From Rhizobiaceae bacterium (lineage in GTDB: Bacteria; Pseudomonadota; Alphaproteobacteria; Rhizobiales; Rhizobiaceae), in NCBI GenBank assembly GCA_028865845.1, contig JAGWJK010000296.1, positions 1 through 6,095 on the forward strand: a stretch of 6,095 bases of DNA, in the 5' to 3' direction. The position numbers and the translations under genes were made by a program. Of this stretch, positions 1 to 5,511 are shown one piece after another. Each line of letters opens with the position of its first letter. Within the stretch, counting starts at the first letter, position 1. The notes under the pieces were generated by a model. That model was not told where the DNA came from, did not search any database, and was given only the letters and a program-made list of their open reading frames with translations.

Positions 1-42
1 ACCGTGTCGGGTGATCAACGGCGGTTCTTCTTTAAGCTCCAT
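1..42 (-). CDS. Possible 5' end of an unrecognised minus-strand gene
   Basis: Reading the minus strand from an ATG at 42-40 gives MELKEEPPLITRHG and then runs off the left edge. An AAGG Shine-Dalgarno-like sequence lies 8 nt before this ATG. The same frame is open upstream back to a stop at 243-241, and the nearest upstream segment (WDWDIVTLGSGN and onward) also looks protein-like. The true start could therefore be a GTG or TTG further right, up to about 240. I recognise no family. The visible piece is too short to judge by composition, so this is only a candidate. Confidence 0.2.
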   Translation of the reverse strand, partial: MELKEEPPLITRHG

Positions 43-165
43 CCGGCAGACCTTCGAATTCCCGGAGCCTAGGGTGACGATGTCCCAATCCCACCGTTGG
101 GGTTTCGCTTGGTCGACGAGCTCCCGCGTTGGAACAGCGCGACGATTAGGCAATGCCGAAAGTGA

Positions 166-184
166 TGCGCCTCGGTTTGGCGCA
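166..184. repeat. Short perfect inverted repeat
   Basis: TGCGCC (166-171) and GGCGCA (179-184) are perfect inverted copies around a 7-nt centre. The repeat lies 18 nt left of the larger inverted repeat at 203-238. It could be an operator or part of a structured element, but a six-base match in GC-rich DNA can arise by chance. Confidence 0.25.
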
Positions 185-202
185 AGAATCTTACTGCTAG
201 CG

Positions 203-238
203 TTTGCGGCAGGGCGCACTTTCCTTCCTGCCAGCAAA
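203..238. repeat. Imperfect inverted repeat (11-bp arms)
   Basis: The left arm TTTGCGGCAGG (203-213) matches the reverse complement of the right arm CCTGCC-A-GCAAA (227-238), apart from one bulged A at 233. The loop is 13 nt. No run of T follows on either strand, so it does not look like a standard intrinsic terminator. It could be a structured leader, an operator, or a small palindromic element. Confidence 0.45.
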
Positions 239-282
239 AGTCATCGCCGCCGCGCCATGAAGCGACTGCTGTATTAGATGTC

Positions 283-310
283 TTGTTCTCAACCCAATGT
301 CGTGTATCTT
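283..310 (+). promoter_or_regulatory. Weak promoter-like pair upstream of the OMP operon
   Basis: TTGTTC (283-288) and TATCTT (305-310) are separated by 16 nt and lie about 45 nt before the chosen start codon of the outer-membrane protein gene. They match the housekeeping -35 and -10 consensus at 3 of 6 and 4 of 6 positions. The placement is right for driving the three-gene operon, but the match is weak and other sites are possible. Confidence 0.2.
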
Positions 311-354
311 CGCGGCTGAAAGCGGTAATTGCGACGCTCGGGAGGAACTGTGCG

Positions 355-1185
355 ATGAGCTACACCGAGGGTCGCCGAGCACGAGGAAGCGTTTGCCATC
401 CCCGTGTCGCCAGACGACTTGCCGGAATTGCAACCCTGCTGTTGATGTCCACACCAGCGATGGCAGCAGATGTCATGCCTGTCATCGCGTCCGCACCCAC
501 CACGCAGCCAACCGATCATCCGACCTTTTCATTCTCGCCTTATTTCTGGGCCGCCGGAATCAGCGGCGACACTGCGGTCTTCGGTCTTCCCGAAGTGCAT
601 AGTGCGGAGAGCTTCGGCGACATCCTGAAGGATGTCGACTTCGGCTTCATGGGTGCTGGGGAATTCAGATATGGTCAGTTCAGCGTCCTCACAGACCTTT
701 CCTACGCCCGCGTCACCAGTGATTCCGCAACGCCGAGAGGTGTGTTTGCGGACAGCATCGCCCTGAAGCAGGAGACCTTCACCGGCATGCTGGGCGTCGG
801 CTACACCATCCTTGGCGATGGACAAAGCCACCTCGATGTCGTCGGCGGAGCCAAGCTCTGGTGGACCGAAACAACCATATCTTTCCGGGGCGGTCCGCTC
901 GGCGGCGTTTCGGGCCGGGATGAGGCGACATGGGTCGATGGGCTTGGCGGTTTTCGGGGCGTCTATTCGATCACCCCGACGGTCTATCTTACGGGTTGGG
1001 GGCTTGTCGGCGCAGGTGGTGCAGACCTCGACTGGGACGTGATGGGAGGGCTCGGCTACAAGTTCAAGGATTCAATCTCCGGGGTGATGGGCTACCGCGC
1101 CATGGGGGTAAATTACTCGAATGATAGTCTCATCAACGACATCGTCGAGCAGGGGCCGATTCTAGGGCTGGTCGTTCATTTCTGA
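355..1185 (+). CDS. Small outer-membrane beta-barrel protein, function unknown
   Basis: This encodes a 276-residue exported protein. The ATG at 355 is preferred over an in-frame TTG at 283 because a strong GGAGG (341-345) lies 9 nt before it. The N-terminus is long and basic (to about residue 21). A hydrophobic stretch (LAGIATLLLM) follows, with a signal-peptidase I site after AMA (about residue 37). The linker at 38-57 is rich in Pro and Thr. From residue 58 the chain shows alternating polar and aromatic/hydrophobic residues typical of antiparallel membrane strands (FSFSPYFWAAG, FGFMGAGEFRY, FTGMLGVGYTI), and it ends in VVHF with the terminal Phe common in outer-membrane proteins. The size fits an 8-10 strand barrel. 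It resembles uncharacterised proteins with the pattern PY(F/L)WAAGxSGD plus a DILxxxDFGFMGA segment. No enzymatic motif is visible. It is the first gene of an operon with two exported DUF1254/DUF1214 proteins, which suggests a shared envelope role. Barrel class is likely; function is unknown. Confidence 0.85.
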   Translation: MSYTEGRRARGSVCHPRVARRLAGIATLLLMSTPAMAADVMPVIASAPTTQPTDHPTFSFSPYFWAAGISGDTAVFGLPEVHSAESFGDILKDVDFGFMGAGEFRYGQFSVLTDLSYARVTSDSATPRGVFADSIALKQETFTGMLGVGYTILGDGQSHLDVVGGAKLWWTETTISFRGGPLGGVSGRDEATWVDGLGGFRGVYSITPTVYLTGWGLVGAGGADLDWDVMGGLGYKFKDSISGVMGYRAMGVNYSNDSLINDIVEQGPILGLVVHF

Positions 1186-1205
1186 TCACTATTGGGGAGT
1201 ATGGT

Positions 1206-2603
1206 ATGAGGTCGATCGCTGTGTTCGGGGCTGCCGTGTTGTCGCTTCTCGCCGCCAACGACAGCCTTGCCCTCGACGATATCGTGAAGCAACAGATCGA
1301 ACGCAGGGCAACCGAAGCAGTCATCTGGGGCATGCCAGCCGTTAACACCGACCTCATGTTCCAGGCGTTTCGCAAGGCAGGCGGTATGGCCAACCAGATA
1401 GCGCTCTGGTCGCGACTGCCCTCCTGGCTGAACCAGACACTCACGCCCAATCCGGATACCGTCTACCTGATCCCGTTCTTCGACACACAGTCGGCCGGTC
1501 CGATGGTACTCGAATTCCCGCCGGCCGACAGCGGCTCGATCACCGCCAATATCGACAATATCTGGCAGGTCGCCCTTGAGGATGCTGGTCCGACTGGAGC
1601 GGACAAAGGCGCTGGCGGGAAGTACCTCATCCTTCCGCCGGGATACTCCAAGAAGGTTCCGGCGGGATACATACCGCTCGGATCGGACACGTTCACGGGC
1701 TATGCATTGATACGATCGACACCGAAGACCGGAAGCAACGAGGATGTGGCCAAAGCCGTCGCCTATGGAAAGCGGGTCAAGCTCTATCCGCTCTCGACGG
1801 CATCGAAGCCGCAGAAAACCGTGTTCGTCGACGTCGTCGACGACCTGTTCGATGGGACAATTCCCTATGATGCCGACTACTTCGCCTCGTTGGATAGGGT
1901 GGTGCAGAAAGAGCCATGGCTTGAACGCGACCGCGCAATGATCGACCCCCTGAAGTCCATTGGCATCGAGAAGGGAAAAGTCTTCAAACCAGACCGCGAT
2001 GTCAGCGAAGCACTGACGATGGGCGCAAAGGCAGCGCAGGTCTGGCTGGAATACCAGCGCCAGAATGTCTTCTCACCTTATTTCGGAAGCAGCAGATGGT
2101 TTGTGCCGGCGTTGCCGGAAGGTATTCAAGCCCAATCCGACAATTTCGCGAAGGTCGACAGCTATACCATCGACGGACGCGCGATTACCTATTCCATGGG
2201 CTATGTCGGGATCAAACATCTCGGTGCCGGGCAGTTCTACGTAATGACGGTGCGAGACAAGGCGGGAGACTTGCTGGACGGTGCGAGGCGCTACCGCCTG
2301 ACGGTCCCGGCGAATGCCCCCGCTCGACAATACTGGTCGGCCACCGTTTACGACGCCAAGACACACGGGTTCATCAGAAATCTCGAACGGTTCAGCCGCG
2401 CGTCCAATACGCCGGGCCTCAAGAGCAACGGCGATAGTTCGGTCGATATCAGCATCGGTCCGGCCGCCCCGCCCGAGGGCGAGGCAAATTGGATTCCGAC
2501 CATCGCAGGTCAGCGTTTCGAGGTGCTTTTTCGCCTCTACGGGCCGGAAAAGCCCTTGTTCGACAAAAGTTGGGTTCTGCCGGATATCGAAGCTGTTCAA
2601 TAG
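1206..2603 (+). CDS. Exported DUF1254/DUF1214 domain protein (long form)
   Basis: This encodes a 465-residue protein. The ATG at 1206 is preceded by GGGGAG (1194-1199); an ATG five bases earlier meets a stop after two codons. Residues 1-22 form a signal peptide with a probable cut after SLA, placing the product in the periplasm. A DUF1254 domain spans about residues 30-200 and includes the family-typical TPNPDTVY and GPMVLEFPP segments. A DUF1214 domain fills the C-terminal part, roughly 335-460, with YWSATVYDAKTHGFIRN, NWIP, FRLYGP and KSWVLPDIE. The helical, charged region around 225-290 lies between them. I see no catalytic signature, and the protein contains no cysteine. The DUF1254/DUF1214 pair is widespread in bacteria without an established biochemical role as far as I know. 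It starts 20 nt after the outer-membrane protein gene and ends 10 nt before a shorter relative, so all three are probably co-transcribed. Family assignment is strong; function is open. Confidence 0.92.
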   Translation: MRSIAVFGAAVLSLLAANDSLALDDIVKQQIERRATEAVIWGMPAVNTDLMFQAFRKAGGMANQIALWSRLPSWLNQTLTPNPDTVYLIPFFDTQSAGPMVLEFPPADSGSITANIDNIWQVALEDAGPTGADKGAGGKYLILPPGYSKKVPAGYIPLGSDTFTGYALIRSTPKTGSNEDVAKAVAYGKRVKLYPLSTASKPQKTVFVDVVDDLFDGTIPYDADYFASLDRVVQKEPWLERDRAMIDPLKSIGIEKGKVFKPDRDVSEALTMGAKAAQVWLEYQRQNVFSPYFGSSRWFVPALPEGIQAQSDNFAKVDSYTIDGRAITYSMGYVGIKHLGAGQFYVMTVRDKAGDLLDGARRYRLTVPANAPARQYWSATVYDAKTHGFIRNLERFSRASNTPGLKSNGDSSVDISIGPAAPPEGEANWIPTIAGQRFEVLFRLYGPEKPLFDKSWVLPDIEAVQ

Positions 2604-2607
2604 GAGA
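2602..2607 (+). promoter_or_regulatory. Ribosome binding site overlapping upstream stop codon
   Basis: AGGAGA lies 6 nt before the ATG at 2614 and shares two bases with the TAG stop (2601-2603) of the preceding gene. It decides the start of the third operon gene, whose frame is open for another 300 nt upstream inside the previous gene. The overlap suggests that termination of the first DUF1254 protein feeds initiation of the second, keeping their amounts linked. Confidence 0.7.
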
Positions 2608-2613
2608 AGTGCC

Positions 2614-3648
2614 ATGCGGTTTGTACATCTTGCTTCGTTCGCCGCCTTTTGCTTCAGCGCGGGAATTCAGGCGGCAGTAGCTGCCGACGTGCCTGTCACC
2701 GTCGACAATTTCGTTCGGGCAGAGACCGATCTCTATTTCAACAACGCACTCAAGGATGCGGGAGGCGTAACCGGAAAATTCAACCATCGCCGCGAGCCGA
2801 TGTCGATCGAGCATCAAACCGTCGTCCGGCCGAACCGTGATACGCTCTACTCGGTTGCCTTGATCGATCTCGACGCAGGCCCTGTCACCGTCACTCTTCC
2901 CGACGCCGGCAAGCGCTTTCGTTCGCTACAGGTCATCAACGAAGACCACTATCTGGTCGGTGACGAAAAATACGAGGCTGGCGGCTACACCTACACCCGC
3001 GAACAGGCTGGAACACGTTACATCCTTGTCGGGCTGCGCACTCTGGTCGACCCCAACAACCCTGATGACATTCAGCAGGTCCACAGTCTGCAGGATTCCG
3101 CAACCATCAGCCAGACCAGCGCCGGCAAATTCGAGGCTCCGAGATGGGACGCAGCGAGCCAGAAGAAGGTCCGCGATGCCCTGCTGGTTCTTGCTTCCAC
3201 CATTCCTGACTTCAAAGGTGCCTTCGGCACGAAGGACAAGGTTGATCCGATCCGTCACTTGATCGGCACCGCCGCGGGATGGGGTGGCAACCCTGAACAA
3301 GACGCCACCTACCTGAATGTCACGCCGCCAAACAATGACGGTAAGACGATCTACAAGCTGTCCATCAAGGACGTGCCGGTCGACGGGTTCTGGTCGATCA
3401 GTGTCTACAATGCCAAAGGTTACTTCGAGAAGAACACGTTGAACGCCTACACGCTGAACAACATCACCGCTGCCAAGGCCCCCGATGGTTCCATCAACGT
3501 GCAGTTCGGCGGCTGTGGCAAGGCGAAGATCGAAAACTGCATTCCGGTCATGGCAGGTTGGAATTATACGGTGCGCCTGTACCGGCCTCGTACTGAGATA
3601 CTCAACGGAAGCTGGACATTTCCGCAGGCCGATGCTTCGGGACGATGA
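2614..3648 (+). CDS. Exported DUF1254/DUF1214 domain protein (short form)
   Basis: This encodes a 344-residue protein. The start at 2614 is fixed by the AGGAGA just before it and by the signal peptide that follows at once (MRFVHLASFAAFCF, cut near AVA-AD at residues 21-25). The product should be periplasmic. A DUF1254 domain covers about 33-165, with VRPNRDTLYSVALIDLDAGP and a TLPD segment. A DUF1214 domain covers about 230-338, with VDGFWSISVYNAKGYF, LNAYTLNN, DGSINVQFGG, RLYRP and NGSWTFP. It shares the architecture of its upstream neighbour but is about 120 residues shorter, lacking much of the middle region, and is clearly divergent, so it is an old paralogue rather than a recent duplicate. 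Its only two mature-region cysteines, C301 and C309, flank a short loop before the final strands and could form a disulfide in the periplasm. No catalytic motif is evident. It is the last gene of the operon, and function is unknown. Confidence 0.92.
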   Translation: MRFVHLASFAAFCFSAGIQAAVAADVPVTVDNFVRAETDLYFNNALKDAGGVTGKFNHRREPMSIEHQTVVRPNRDTLYSVALIDLDAGPVTVTLPDAGKRFRSLQVINEDHYLVGDEKYEAGGYTYTREQAGTRYILVGLRTLVDPNNPDDIQQVHSLQDSATISQTSAGKFEAPRWDAASQKKVRDALLVLASTIPDFKGAFGTKDKVDPIRHLIGTAAGWGGNPEQDATYLNVTPPNNDGKTIYKLSIKDVPVDGFWSISVYNAKGYFEKNTLNAYTLNNITAAKAPDGSINVQFGGCGKAKIENCIPVMAGWNYTVRLYRPRTEILNGSWTFPQADASGR

Positions 3649-3719
3649 GCATGACCGACCCATAGTGCCTGAACTTTGACGCCATTGGCTTTAGAAACTG
3701 TAACGGGCTTTGCGCTCGG

Positions 3720-3753
3720 GTTTGATCGGCACAACGATTACGCGTTATCAAAC
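3720..3753. repeat. Imperfect inverted repeat with nested palindrome
   Basis: GTTTGAT (3720-3726) and ATCAAAC (3747-3753) are perfect inverted copies. Just inside them AACG (3733-3736) pairs with CGTT (3743-3746), giving an 11-bp stem with one 6-nt bulge. The nested GATTACGCGTTATC (3736-3749) is symmetric at 12 of 14 positions around ACGCGT. There is no T-run after it, so it looks more like a protein-binding site or RNA structure than a simple terminator. Confidence 0.4.
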
Positions 3754-3814
3754 ATACGAAGACCGGCAGCTACATCAGCCCACGGGATGAGCGACTCGAT
3801 ACGCCAATACGCTT

Positions 3815-3856
3815 TTGCACTGTATACTCTGTAGATGAATGCGATGCAGAGTGCAT
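3815..3856 (+). promoter_or_regulatory. Promoter/operator-like segment before the XRE regulator gene
   Basis: TATACT (3823-3828) is a good -10-like hexamer (5 of 6 to TATAAT), though no convincing -35 lies 16-18 nt upstream. It overlaps inverted copies ACTCTG (3826-3831) and CAGAGT (3847-3852), spaced by 15 nt, and a compact ATGCA-GAG-TGCAT palindrome (3844-3856) that covers the first possible start codon of the regulator. Inverted repeats over a -10 and a start are what one expects of an autoregulated HTH protein. That link is inference. Confidence 0.35.
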
Positions 3857-3866
3857 GGGTCTCGTT

Positions 3867-4124
3867 ATGAACATACGAGAGATTCTTGCGGCAAATCTTC
3901 GGAGACTACGAAAGCTGAGAGGCTTTTCGCAAGAAGAGCTCGCTCATCGCGCCAACATCCATCGCACTTATGTAAGCTCGCTTGAGCGCTGTCAGTACGC
4001 GGCAACAATTGACATGGTCGATAGCCTCGCGGTCATCCTTGGCGTGGAGGCCGCGGATCTTCTCAGCGCCAAGGCAGGACAACCGCCCGGCAATCGAGCA
4101 CCGCCGAAGGATGCTGCGGTATGA
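3867..4124 (+). CDS. XRE-family HTH transcriptional regulator (small, controller-like)
   Basis: This encodes an 85-residue protein from ATG 3867; an in-frame ATG at 3855 would add four residues (MGLV). Neither start has a strong Shine-Dalgarno sequence. The later one is chosen because MNIREILAANLRRLRKLRGFS matches how this family normally begins. A single HTH_3 domain occupies about residues 9-66. The scaffold helices LRRLRKLRGF and SQEELAHRAN precede the recognition helix IHRTYVSSLERCQY, and TIDMVDSLAVILGVEAADLL closes the domain. The last 20 residues are a polar Pro-rich tail with no ligand domain. Such proteins act as dimeric DNA-binding regulators in the cytoplasm. The sequence resembles restriction-modification controller (C) proteins and the many orphan relatives in rhizobia. 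No restriction or methylase gene is adjacent, so its target is unknown; inverted repeats upstream make autoregulation plausible. It converges with the CapA-family gene across a 49-nt gap. Confidence 0.88.
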   Translation: MNIREILAANLRRLRKLRGFSQEELAHRANIHRTYVSSLERCQYAATIDMVDSLAVILGVEAADLLSAKAGQPPGNRAPPKDAAV

Positions 4125-4166
4125 GGCAGGATCCGCGGCGATCCCGACCCCATCCTACCTGGCCTC
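4123..4166. terminator. Possible hairpin at a convergent gene junction
   Basis: GAGGC (4123-4127) pairs with GCCTC (4162-4166), and AGG (4128-4130) can continue the stem with CCT (4158-4160), leaving one bulged G. A second, competing hairpin GGATC-CGCGGC-GATCC lies at 4129-4144. The position between two convergent genes suits a bidirectional terminator, but no T-run follows on either strand, so the call is weak. Confidence 0.25.
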
Positions 4167-4173
4167 GCCTCGT

Positions 4174-5409
4174 CTAGATTCGAAGAAAGCCGGCGCCATC
4201 CTTGATCTCGACGTCAGCACCGAGCTTTGCCGATTGATCCCGGAAGCGCTGAAGAATTCGCTCAGCGTCTTTCCCGCAGACCAGTTCGGGGGCGCGACGT
4301 TGTTCCAGTGCATCGCTCGCCAATGCATCGCTGCCGCCAATGGCGATCGGATGGAACGAAATACCGGCAAGGGCATCGTCTTTTCCAAACGAACATAGGC
4401 CGATCACGCTCTCCCATACCTCCCGCGCCCGCCAGGGCGAGTTCTCCGATTTTACGTGGAAGATGAAATTGCCCAGGCTGTAGAAGATCGGCCGGCCGCG
4501 ATAGATCTCGATCGGCTGGAGGACGGGAGCGCCATGGCTGACGAACATCGCAGCACCTGCGTCGATGCACCGTTTCGCAACGCCGCCAACCCAGTCGGGC
4601 ATCTGATACCAATCCGTTGCCCAATGGTGATGATGCAGATAGGCGATCACGAGAGATCCTTCCTCTGTCGCAGATGTGATTGCCGAGAGATTTCGTGACA
4701 TGTCGTCCTCATCGATTTTGACGGTACGGCCGAACCCGTCGGAGCGCCGGAAAATGGCGCGGGCAATCGCTATTTCCTTGTCGTGGTCGAGAGAGGGGAC
4801 GTCGTCCGGTTGGATATCGTTACCGAGATGCCGGGCGGTATATCCGATCTTGTCGCGGATTGTGCCCAGCGCCTCGAATGCATGGTCGTCCACCTCAAGA
4901 ACCTGGGTCAATCGCAGCCGGTTGACGCCAGCACGCTCGGGCCGGCCATGGCCGCCGTCTGCGGCATACATGAAATCTGGCCCCGGGCCACCGTCCATGG
5001 CAACGAGGGCGACCTTCCGACCGGCGAACAAGCCCCTTGCGGCACGAGCGGCCTCAACCTGATTGCGACCGATACCGCCGTGAAGAAAGCCGCGCTTTTC
5101 CACCTCCTCGATGGTCGATAGAATGCCTGGAGGACCGAGATCAAAGGCATGGTTGTTGGATAGCGAAAGTGCCTGGATACCCATGTCCTGAAGCGCATTG
5201 AGGACGAACGGTTCGCTGCATCCGAAGAACGATCCTTTGAGCGGCCACCCGCCATGGCTTCCAAGGATCGTGCTTTCAAAGTTCGTGAACGACAGATCGG
5301 CGCCGCGAAGCAACTCTGCTACGCCCCGAAAACCTGCGGTATCGACATCGCGAAGATCGTGTTTGATCAGCGATTGGCCGGTCACGGCGATCGTGAATGA
5401 AGAGGTCAT
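4174..5409 (-). CDS. CapA family (PGA_cap) metallophosphoesterase-like protein
   Basis: This encodes a 411-residue protein. The ATG at 5409-5407 is preferred over one 12 codons upstream because an AGGGA lies about 10 nt before it and the family core begins at once (SFTIAVTGQSLI). There is no signal peptide or membrane segment, so it is probably cytoplasmic, unlike membrane-anchored CapA/PgsA of poly-gamma-glutamate capsule synthesis. Family landmarks in order are GQSLIKHDLR (11-20), ADLSFTNFEST (38-47), SLSNNHAFDLGPPGI (82-96), GGIGRN (111-116), AYLHHHHW (256-263), SHGAPVLQ (291-298) and YSLGNFIF (310-317). The Asn and His residues expected to bind metal in the calcineurin-like fold are present. 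The usual GD of the first motif is GQ here, and GxHPHVLQ is replaced by SHGAPVLQ, so this is a distinct subfamily. It lies downstream of a peptide-transporter ATPase on the same strand, suggesting it acts on a peptide-like substrate. The name capA would imply a capsule role that is not supported. Confidence 0.85.
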   Translation of the reverse strand: MTSSFTIAVTGQSLIKHDLRDVDTAGFRGVAELLRGADLSFTNFESTILGSHGGWPLKGSFFGCSEPFVLNALQDMGIQALSLSNNHAFDLGPPGILSTIEEVEKRGFLHGGIGRNQVEAARAARGLFAGRKVALVAMDGGPGPDFMYAADGGHGRPERAGVNRLRLTQVLEVDDHAFEALGTIRDKIGYTARHLGNDIQPDDVPSLDHDKEIAIARAIFRRSDGFGRTVKIDEDDMSRNLSAITSATEEGSLVIAYLHHHHWATDWYQMPDWVGGVAKRCIDAGAAMFVSHGAPVLQPIEIYRGRPIFYSLGNFIFHVKSENSPWRAREVWESVIGLCSFGKDDALAGISFHPIAIGGSDALASDALEQRRAPELVCGKDAERILQRFRDQSAKLGADVEIKDGAGFLRI

Positions 5410-5478
5410 GATTGATCTTTCCCTGGCGGCGAGCCCTTCCCGCATGAGCGTGGAGTGAGGTGAAATAAGGTGGTCAAA

Positions 5479-5496
5479 GGGGAACGTGAGGTCCCC
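5479..5496 (-). terminator. Weak hairpin between the ATPase and CapA-family genes
   Basis: GGGGA (5479-5483) and TCCCC (5492-5496) form a 5-bp stem with an 8-nt loop that can close one further C-G pair. In the direction of transcription (minus strand) it is followed by TTTGA, a very short T-run. It could be a leaky terminator or mRNA stabiliser in the 102-nt gap between the two genes. No clear promoter for the downstream gene was found here. Confidence 0.3.
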
Positions 5497-5511
5497 CGCC
5501 GTTTGCCGTCG

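Larger units (their letters stand above)
1..354. other. Left intergenic stretch, no confident gene
   Basis: This stretch precedes the outer-membrane protein gene, and I could not assign a protein family to anything in it. A plus-strand frame is open from the left edge to a stop at 275-277. Its translation is rich in Arg and Ser, has no recognisable motif, and changes character along its length, so I do not call it a gene. On the minus strand a frame is open from about 240 to the left edge and is treated separately. Two inverted repeats lie at 166-184 and 203-238. A weak promoter-like pair sits near 283-310. The best reading is an intergenic region that may hold the start of a minus-strand neighbour. 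Confidence 0.5.
3649..3866. other. Intergenic spacer with structured palindromes
   Basis: The 218 nt between the end of the envelope operon and the regulator gene hold no coding signal. A weak terminator-like hairpin, CGGGC-TTTGC-GCTCG (3704-3718, one G-U pair), is followed by GGTTT, but the T-run is too short to call it with confidence. An imperfect stem at 3720-3753 and a promoter/operator-like segment at 3815-3856 are listed separately. A six-codon frame overlapping the operon's last stop (3645-3665) is not considered a gene. Confidence 0.5.

Noticed and set aside
11..277. Plus-strand open frame of 88 codons at the left edge
   Set aside because: No convincing Shine-Dalgarno sequence, Arg/Ser-rich composition, no family resemblance, and it crosses the palindrome at 203-238.
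283..354. Upstream TTG extension of the outer-membrane protein
   Set aside because: The ATG at 355 has GGAGG at ideal distance, and the extension would put 45 basic/polar residues before the signal-peptide core.
2314..2613. Upstream extension of the short DUF1254/DUF1214 gene inside the previous gene
   Set aside because: The extra 100 residues are an out-of-frame reading of the neighbour; the signal peptide and ribosome binding site fix the start at 2614.
2073..2615. Antisense open frame of 180 codons
   Set aside because: Shadow of the long DUF1254/DUF1214 gene; composition and lack of motifs argue against coding.
2926..3663. Antisense open frame of 245 codons
   Set aside because: Lies opposite a clear DUF1254/DUF1214 gene and has no recognisable domain; long antisense frames are common in GC-rich genes.
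3645..3665. ATGA overlap with the operon's last stop, giving a six-codon frame
   Set aside because: Too short, no family, and no extra ribosome binding signal; the ATGA is probably coincidental.
4676..5121. Plus-strand open frames of 112-128 codons opposite the CapA-family gene
   Set aside because: Out-of-frame shadows of a gene with strong family motifs on the minus strand.
5410..5445. Twelve-codon N-terminal extension of the CapA-family protein
   Set aside because: No Shine-Dalgarno before the upstream ATG, while the ATG at 5409 has one and begins directly at the family core.
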